A stretch of 64,000 bases of DNA from contig DAOQWL010000004.1 in the NCBI GenBank assembly GCA_035342095.1, forward strand, positions 60,584 to 124,583. The letters run 5' to 3'. This stretch comes from PLanc-01 sp035342095 (GTDB taxonomy: Bacteria > Planctomycetota > Phycisphaerae > Sedimentisphaerales > Anaerobacaceae). The translations under genes were made by a program, and so were the position numbers. Positions 59,152 to 64,000 of the stretch are shown here, piece after piece. Under the pieces are notes generated by a model. It did no database searches. It saw nothing but the letters and a program-made list of their open reading frames with translations, and was not told the origin of the DNA. Position 1 is the stretch's first letter. Every line of letters begins with the position of its first letter.

Positions 59152-60399
59152 TCATCCGGAGCGAGGCTTCTCGCGATACGCGAGCAGCCCGAGCGCCGTC
59201 ATCGCGGCGAAGATCGCGCCGGCCAGGAATGTGGCAGGGGCTCCGAACGCGGTCCACAGGGCGCCGGCAATGACGCTGGCCAGCAGTATCGCGGCGCCGC
59301 TGACGAGATTGAACAGGCCGAAGGCCGTGCCGCGCAGTTCCTTCGATGCCGCGTCGGCCACGAGTTTGGCCAGAAGACCTTGCGTCAACGCCATGTGCAA
59401 TCCCCAGAGCGCCGTGCCTGCAAATGCCGACCACGGCGATGCCGCCAGTGCCAGCACCACGTCCGCAGTGATCAGCATCGCCAGCCCGGCGAGCAGCAGG
59501 GTGCGCCGACTGACGCGGTCGGCCGCCAGGCCCGCCGGATAGGCAAATCCGGCATAGAAGGCATTCATCACGACCATCACCAACGGAACATAACCCAGGG
59601 CCAGACCGACGTCTTTTGCCCGCAGAACGAGAAAGGCCTCGCTGAAACGAGCCAGGGTGAATACCGCGCCGAGCAGCACGATGAGCCAGTATCGCAGCGG
59701 CAATCGCTTCACGCCGGCCAGGGTCAGCGACCCTCGGACTGGCGCGTCCGCACGGGCATGCTCTGGTTCCCGCACGCACAGAACGAGAATGGCCACTGTG
59801 GTCAAGGCCGGTACGACCGCGACCCACATGGCGGCCTTAATGTTGTTGGCGAACCAGCCCATGAAGATCACCGCCAGCAGCGGTCCAATGAACGCGCCGA
59901 CCGAGTCCAACGCCTGACGCAGTCCATAGGCAGCTCCCCGCAGGTGCGGCGCGACCATGTCGGCCACGAGTGCGTCCCGCGGCGCGCCGCGAATGCCCTT
60001 GCCGATGCGATCGACGAAACGTGCGGCGAAGACCCAGTGGATCGAGCTCGCCAGCGGGAACACCGGCTTGGTGAACGCCGCGAGGGCATAGCCGAGGACC
60101 ATGAGGAACTTGCGTCTGTCGAAGTAATCGCTCAGGACGCCGGAGAACACCTTCGTGATGGCCGCTGTGGCTTCCGCTACGCCTTCGACGATTCCGATCG
60201 CGGCCATCGAGCTGCCCAGCGTCACCGACATGAAGATCGGCAGCAGGCTGTGGATGAGCTCCGAGGAGATGTCCATGAACAGGGAGGCCAGGCCGAGAGC
60301 CCAGATGCCCTTGGGCAAGGTGCGAAATGCCGCCGGCTCGCCAGGAGCGGACTGCGAGCCGTGGAAATCGGGGTGGTTTCGCGACGTCATAGGGTGCAT
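59152..60399 (-). CDS. MFS transporter
   Basis: A 415-residue inner-membrane carrier with about twelve hydrophobic helices starting near residue 33. Signature loop VLSDYFDRRKFLMV after helix 2 and RFVDRIGKGIRGAPRDAL (the RIGKGxRG motif of a large MFS subgroup near multidrug or sugar-type transporters), and the second-half loop GLAADRVSRRTLL. GGGAG precedes ATG 60399. The cargo cannot be inferred; neighbours are a Gfo/Idh enzyme upstream and the oxygen-defence island downstream. Confidence 0.9.
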   Translation of the reverse strand: MHPMTSRNHPDFHGSQSAPGEPAAFRTLPKGIWALGLASLFMDISSELIHSLLPIFMSVTLGSSMAAIGIVEGVAEATAAITKVFSGVLSDYFDRRKFLMVLGYALAAFTKPVFPLASSIHWVFAARFVDRIGKGIRGAPRDALVADMVAPHLRGAAYGLRQALDSVGAFIGPLLAVIFMGWFANNIKAAMWVAVVPALTTVAILVLCVREPEHARADAPVRGSLTLAGVKRLPLRYWLIVLLGAVFTLARFSEAFLVLRAKDVGLALGYVPLVMVVMNAFYAGFAYPAGLAADRVSRRTLLLAGLAMLITADVVLALAASPWSAFAGTALWGLHMALTQGLLAKLVADAASKELRGTAFGLFNLVSGAAILLASVIAGALWTAFGAPATFLAGAIFAAMTALGLLAYREKPRSG

Positions 60400-60424
60400 C
60401 TCATGCTCCCGCTCGCCTGTTGTC

Positions 60425-61801
60425 CTACAGGCGCCAGGGGCTTCGCGTCGGTCTCGCCAGCATCCCGTTGGCCTCCTCGCAATCGGTGAACCGCTCCGCG
60501 GCCGGGTCCCAGTGCAGGGTGCGCCGCAGTCTCATGGCGACGTTGCCCAGGTGGCAGACCGAAGTCGAGCGATGACCGACTTCGGCCGGCGCCGCGGTGC
60601 GCCCGCGGCTGCGGATGCAGTCCAGGAAGTTGCGGTGATGGTCGTTGCTCTTGTACAGGTGAATCTCCTCCGGGCCAATGACCGCGGTCTTGAGCGACGA
60701 CGGATGGCAAGTCCAATCGTTCGAATACGTCGGCATCTCGATCCACCCGTCCGTGCCCTCGAAGCGGTAGAGCTCGTCCTTCTGCGTCCTGCACGTCAAC
60801 TCCAGGCCGTTGGCGTAGCGGGCGCGGAAATGGACCTTCGTCGCAGTGGTGAACAGGCCGTCGGTGGGGAATTCGCCGCCCAGGTCCGCGACCTCGACCG
60901 GGCCGGTCTCGTCGGTCCCGTTGGCCCACTGGACGATGTCGATCCCGTGGGCGCCCAGGTTCGTCGTCTGACCGCCGGAATAGTCCAGGCCGAAGCGGAA
61001 GGTGTACAGACACCGGTCCTTGTGATAGGGGGCCCATGGGGCCGGACCGAGCCACAGGTCGTAATTCAGCCATTCGGGCACCGGCATCGGTTGCCAGTCG
61101 GCTGGCGGAGCTTGCTTGTTGTTGGCTCCGATGGCGACCAGGGCCTTCCGGAGCTTCCCGATCCGCCCGTTGCGGATCAGCTCGCAGATGAAACGGTACT
61201 GCTCGCTGGATCGGCGTTGGGTCCCGGTCTGGAAGACGGTGTTGTATCGTTTCGTGGCTTCGACCATGGCCCGGCCGTCGGCGACCGTCAGGCTCAGGGG
61301 CTTCTCGCAATAGATGTCTTTGCCCGCAGTTGCGGCCATGATGGCCGGGATCGCGTGCCAGTGGTCCGGCGTCGTGATGCAGACCGCGTCGATGTCGTCG
61401 CGAGCGATGATCTCGCGGAAATCGACATAGGCGCCGCAGCCCTTGAAGCTGCCGGAAGGGCTCTTCTGGGCGTACTGCTCCTCGACGATCTTGCGAGCGG
61501 GCTCGCGTCCGAACCAGGCGCCGTTCCAGCCCTTCTTGTACCAGTGCCCGTACTCGTCGCTGGCGGTGACGACGTCGCAGACCGCGAGGACCTGGACATC
61601 GTCGTGGGCGAGGAAGGCCCGGAGGTTATTCGTGCCCATGCCGCCGCAGCCGATGGAGGCCATCGTAATGCGTTCGCTCGGGGGCGTGTTGCCCGCGGTT
61701 CCCATCGCGCCGGACGGAATGAACAGGGGCAGGCTCAGCGTCCCGGCGGCCGCTCGGGCCGCCTGTTGCAGAAACGTGCGTCGCTTCATCGATCTTCCCA
61801 T
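60425..61801 (-). CDS. Tat-exported Gfo/Idh/MocA dehydrogenase
   Basis: A 458-residue exported dehydrogenase with MKRRTFLQQAARAAAG as a twin-arginine signal. ATG 61801 has GAGG upstream; ATG 61789 is nearly as good. Rossmann site ASIGCGGMGTNN, TTPDHWHAIPAIMAATAGKD, CEKPLSLTVADG and LGAHGIDIVQWANG. It shares long segments with the gene at 46278, so they are paralogs of one subgroup. The MFS gene follows 25 bases later on the same strand, possibly importing the oxidised product (inference). Confidence 0.93.
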   Translation of the reverse strand: MGRSMKRRTFLQQAARAAAGTLSLPLFIPSGAMGTAGNTPPSERITMASIGCGGMGTNNLRAFLAHDDVQVLAVCDVVTASDEYGHWYKKGWNGAWFGREPARKIVEEQYAQKSPSGSFKGCGAYVDFREIIARDDIDAVCITTPDHWHAIPAIMAATAGKDIYCEKPLSLTVADGRAMVEATKRYNTVFQTGTQRRSSEQYRFICELIRNGRIGKLRKALVAIGANNKQAPPADWQPMPVPEWLNYDLWLGPAPWAPYHKDRCLYTFRFGLDYSGGQTTNLGAHGIDIVQWANGTDETGPVEVADLGGEFPTDGLFTTATKVHFRARYANGLELTCRTQKDELYRFEGTDGWIEMPTYSNDWTCHPSSLKTAVIGPEEIHLYKSNDHHRNFLDCIRSRGRTAAPAEVGHRSTSVCHLGNVAMRLRRTLHWDPAAERFTDCEEANGMLARPTRSPWRL

Positions 61802-62573
61802 GGCAATCCTCTGGAAACGAGATCCTGCGGTCAACCGGTCGTTCATATCGGCGCCATTATACGGGAATCGCCCAGCGCATTGAATAGCCAGGTGGACAAT
61901 CGGTTTCGAACGAGGCAGGGGGGCTTGTGGATGCGATGACAGGCGGGCGTGCCGCGAGCGCAGAAAAAAGCCCCTGCGACGGCAGTACGAGAGTATTCAG
62001 TTTGGTCAGTAATCCGTTATAATACTCGTCTGCTACTTCACAGGGGCACGGCTCAAAAAGTCGTGGCTCTTTTCCTTTAGTCCCTAGCCGCCTCTTGTGT
62101 GCCGTCCGAATTACGATCTGACATGATCCCGAAGCTCAAGGTGGACGGCCCAAGTTCAGGCTAAGGAGACCTTGCTGGCCTCAGCTTTGAGCCACCTATT
62201 CACTTGTCATACTGAAGCCATCGGCAGGCCCGAAGGAATCTCTTGAGTATTTCTTTCATGGCCTTTGCCATATTTGCAGGGGCATTCACGGCGGGAGGCC
62301 GACGGTGTCGCACAGGTATTGTCTTGTCTTTCCTACTCCACCATGTCTCACGGACGCACCACTGAAATCCGTTTCCGCAACGGGGGTAGATCCCCCAGTT
62401 TACCGGCCATCCGTGTTGCCTTCGGCGTCTGTGTAATTTGTGCCTGTCTGGCATTTTTCTAGTCAACATCTGTGTGCTCCGACGCGCCTTTAATCGAGGG
62501 CCGACAGAGATACCATGGCGTAGCGGCCCCAGACGACTCAATGAGGCAACGTCGAATGTCCGAGGGAGTGCGG
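61802..62573. other. Long intergenic region with hairpin terminator
   Basis: About 770 bases without a convincing gene. It holds the minus-strand hairpin terminator at 61964-62047. A minus-strand ORF at 62200-62541 (113 codons) has unnatural composition and is not accepted. The right end carries the leader of the sigma factor gene. Confidence 0.5.
61964..62047 (-). terminator. Long hairpin terminator on the minus strand
   Basis: On the minus strand, GCCCCTG (62047-62041) pairs with CAGGGGC (61976-61970), with nested GCAG/CTGC and GAGTATT/AATACTC pairs and a 23-base tip, then six T (61969-61964). The long stem and lack of a gene upstream on that strand suggest it may end a small RNA rather than an mRNA. 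Confidence 0.6.
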
Positions 62574-63113
62574 ATGGGAGCGATTGTGTTTGGCGAGCAT
62601 CGCCAGCAGTTGCAGGAATCGATGTATCGGAAATACTATCACATGGTCCGTCGGTATTTCCGGGCTCACGTGCATTGTGGGTGTGATGTGGAGGATCTGA
62701 CGCAGAATGTGTTCGCGAGGCTTCTCAGATCAGGGAGGGTCCCGGAAGAGCCACAAGCGTACATTTACACGGTAGCTCGGAATGAGTTGCGATCGTACTG
62801 GCAGGAAAGAAGGCGAAGAGACAAGCATGGATCGCCAGAACGGCCACTGGAGGAACATCCTCTGGTAGAGGCTGCACATGACCTGGATCCCCTCTCACAA
62901 TTGCAGCATCGCGACGAACACCGAATGGTTCTGGAGGCGCTTTCCCATTTGCCACCCAGCCTGGCGTCCACGCTGCGCTTATGCGTCATGGAAGGTCGGT
63001 CACTGTGCGAGGTGGCCCAACTCTCCGGCTGTTCATACGACGCCACCAAGAAGCGACTTCAACGTGCCAAACAGTTGTTCAGGGAACTGTATCCAGATAT
63101 GTGGCACTTCTGA
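62574..63113 (+). CDS. RNA polymerase sigma factor, sigma-70/ECF type
   Basis: A 179-residue sigma factor. ATG 62574 follows GAGGGAG; earlier in-frame starts lack ribosome sites. Region 2 includes YYHMVRRYFRAH and DVEDLTQNVFARLLRSG (the DxxDLxQ motif) and YIYTVARNELRSYWQERRRR; region 4 includes ALSHLPPSLASTLRLCVMEGRSLCEVAQLSGCSYDATKKRLQRAKQLF-type helix-turn-helix (about 125-175). No anti-sigma gene follows directly. It may control surface or polysaccharide genes such as the secreted protein downstream (inference). Confidence 0.92.
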   Translation: MGAIVFGEHRQQLQESMYRKYYHMVRRYFRAHVHCGCDVEDLTQNVFARLLRSGRVPEEPQAYIYTVARNELRSYWQERRRRDKHGSPERPLEEHPLVEAAHDLDPLSQLQHRDEHRMVLEALSHLPPSLASTLRLCVMEGRSLCEVAQLSGCSYDATKKRLQRAKQLFRELYPDMWHF

Positions 63114-63570
63114 CGCGGCGCAATTCCACAGCGAAAGTCAATGGCAGAAGGTGGGCACAAAAAAACGCTTTCATGTCCCCATCAGAGATCGCGTCAGGTG
63201 GTACTATATGAAGACTCTCGTGGGCCGGCCGGCTCCTAGAGGGCTATAGACCCTGCCTTCGACACAAAGGAATGTTGCAGGGAACAAACGGCAGGTCTGT
63301 CTGGAAGGATGTTGTGGGCGTTTGCGAGATGGTGCGTAACCCTATGCACGACGACCTAACACGCCTTGGGACTGTGCGACTGACGGTATATCGCTGTCCG
63401 GACTCAGGCGAACGGCGTTGACGACCCTGATGCGGCCTATATGGACGCAATGTGGAAATACAGTGGCCACAATTAGAGGCAAGGATCATGCCGCCGGTGC
63501 AATGACACAAATGGGATGACGTGGATATGTTTAGGATACTTTAATAAAAACGAAGGAAGGAGTGCTGGAC
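63114..63570. other. Intergenic region before the last gene
   Basis: About 457 bases with no gene and no recognised RNA motif. The last 60 bases become AT-rich before the secreted protein gene, probably its promoter region. Confidence 0.4.
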
Positions 63571-63951
63571 ATGGGATACTCTATCAGGTACGCGGCATTT
63601 GTCGGCCTTGTCGTTCTTGTCTCGCTCGTTGGTCCTTGCCTAGCCGATAGCTGGTTACTCTATTCATCAAGTGTGGACGACCCCATTAATGAAACGGATG
63701 GAGATGCAGGGGAGTACTGGGGTTGGAATACAGCATTGTACTGGAATCCCAGCGAGTTCTCTCCCGCGAATGATGGCATGTATGTGCGCATCGAAACCAA
63801 CAGTCACAGTGACGCTAACGCGTACTGGTTTGACTGGGTGGGCACGCCACACGTTAATGTCTACGCTTCGTCTAGTCCCGGCAACCACGCTGCTCGTGCG
63901 TCGTGGGCGTGGTCAGGTGTGCCTGGGAGTTCTCCCGCCACCACAGTGTGA
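63571..63951 (+). CDS. Small secreted protein of unknown function
   Basis: A 126-residue exported protein; AAGGAG lies eight bases before ATG 63571, whose signal peptide (GYSIRYAAFVGLVVLVSLVG) ends near GPCLADS. The mature part is Trp/Ser/Asn/Asp-rich (AYWFDWVGTP, ASWAWSG) and ends abruptly PGSSPATTV. The start looks like that of PEP-CTERM-like secreted proteins of this group, but no sorting signal is reached, so the reading frame may be truncated or frameshifted close to the window end. It is not recognised. Confidence 0.6.
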   Translation: MGYSIRYAAFVGLVVLVSLVGPCLADSWLLYSSSVDDPINETDGDAGEYWGWNTALYWNPSEFSPANDGMYVRIETNSHSDANAYWFDWVGTPHVNVYASSSPGNHAARASWAWSGVPGSSPATTV

Positions 63952-64000
63952 GCGTCCGGCGAACCCATCTTTGCGGCGCGGATGTGCGGCGATACTGTAC

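Noticed and set aside
61964..62500. Known housekeeping RNA (tmRNA, RNase P, SRP or 6S) in the empty region
   Set aside because: No characteristic core sequences of these RNAs are found on either strand.
62200..62541. 113-codon minus-strand ORF before the sigma factor
   Set aside because: Arg/Trp/Pro-rich product without recognisable domain or ribosome site, partly overlapping the sigma leader.

Overview
The window reads like a chromosome piece from an anaerobic or microaerophilic planctomycete, probably of class Phycisphaerae (inference from gene content; there is no rRNA to confirm it). Evidence: high GC; serine/threonine kinases with planctomycete-style N-terminal regions; many Tat-exported Gfo/Idh/MocA dehydrogenases and TIM-barrel epimerases; DUF1080, ThuA, DUF3472 and sialate-esterase proteins; a PEP-CTERM-like protein ending VPLPG + membrane helix + RLRR; and a complete set of oxygen-detoxifying genes typical of strict anaerobes.

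Layout. 1-16 kb: a kinase cut by the left edge, a membrane glycosyltransferase, a coupled flavoprotein / polyferredoxin pair, and secreted carbohydrate-active proteins (beta-propeller transglutaminase, DUF3472 protein, sialate O-acetylesterase, LacZ-type beta-galactosidase, polysaccharide deacetylase). 16-19 kb: a PEP-CTERM-like protein, an overlapping kinase / phosphatase pair and tRNA-Asn(GTT). 19.4-28 kb: an unusual export or surface-assembly cluster with two small secreted beta-rich proteins, a large chaperone-like beta-sandwich protein, a 1272-residue secretin carrying about eight tandem N-terminal repeats, and a small lipoprotein. 28-37 kb: ligA-ribD, a structured leader with promoter and terminator, a DUF1080-PHP fusion, an M24 peptidase, a rhomboid with a TPR-like tail, and an SH3 protein. 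37-52 kb: a sugar and sugar-acid catabolic region with Gfo/Idh/MocA enzymes, epimerases, an enolase-superfamily enzyme, ThuA, and a URO-D-like plus B12-binding radical SAM pair. This stretch is littered with palindromic repeats and holds a 509-bp inverted-repeat element encoding a four-helix-bundle protein, plus a 114-bp gene-less relative. 52.6-59 kb: a minus-strand reactive-oxygen island (fur/perR, rubrerythrin, tpx, flavodiiron protein, desulfoferrodoxin, ferritin, rubrerythrin-like protein, rubredoxin, zwf). 59-64 kb: an MFS transporter, another Gfo/Idh enzyme, a mostly empty stretch with a strong minus-strand hairpin terminator, a sigma factor and a small secreted protein.

How the genes fit together: the secreted hydrolases and Tat-exported dehydrogenases fit a life on complex polysaccharides, with DUF1080 and Gfo/Idh enzymes suggesting a 3-keto-glycoside route (inference). 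The reactive-oxygen island would move electrons through rubredoxin to the flavodiiron protein and rubrerythrins, with G6PDH supplying NADPH and ferritin storing iron, under the Fur/PerR repressor. The strongest candidates for something undescribed are the chaperone-like/secretin/lipoprotein cluster (19.4-28.0 kb), the four-helix-bundle inverted-repeat element with its miniature relative (44.7-45.2 and 47.65-47.76 kb), and the structured leader RNA (31.5-31.67 kb).
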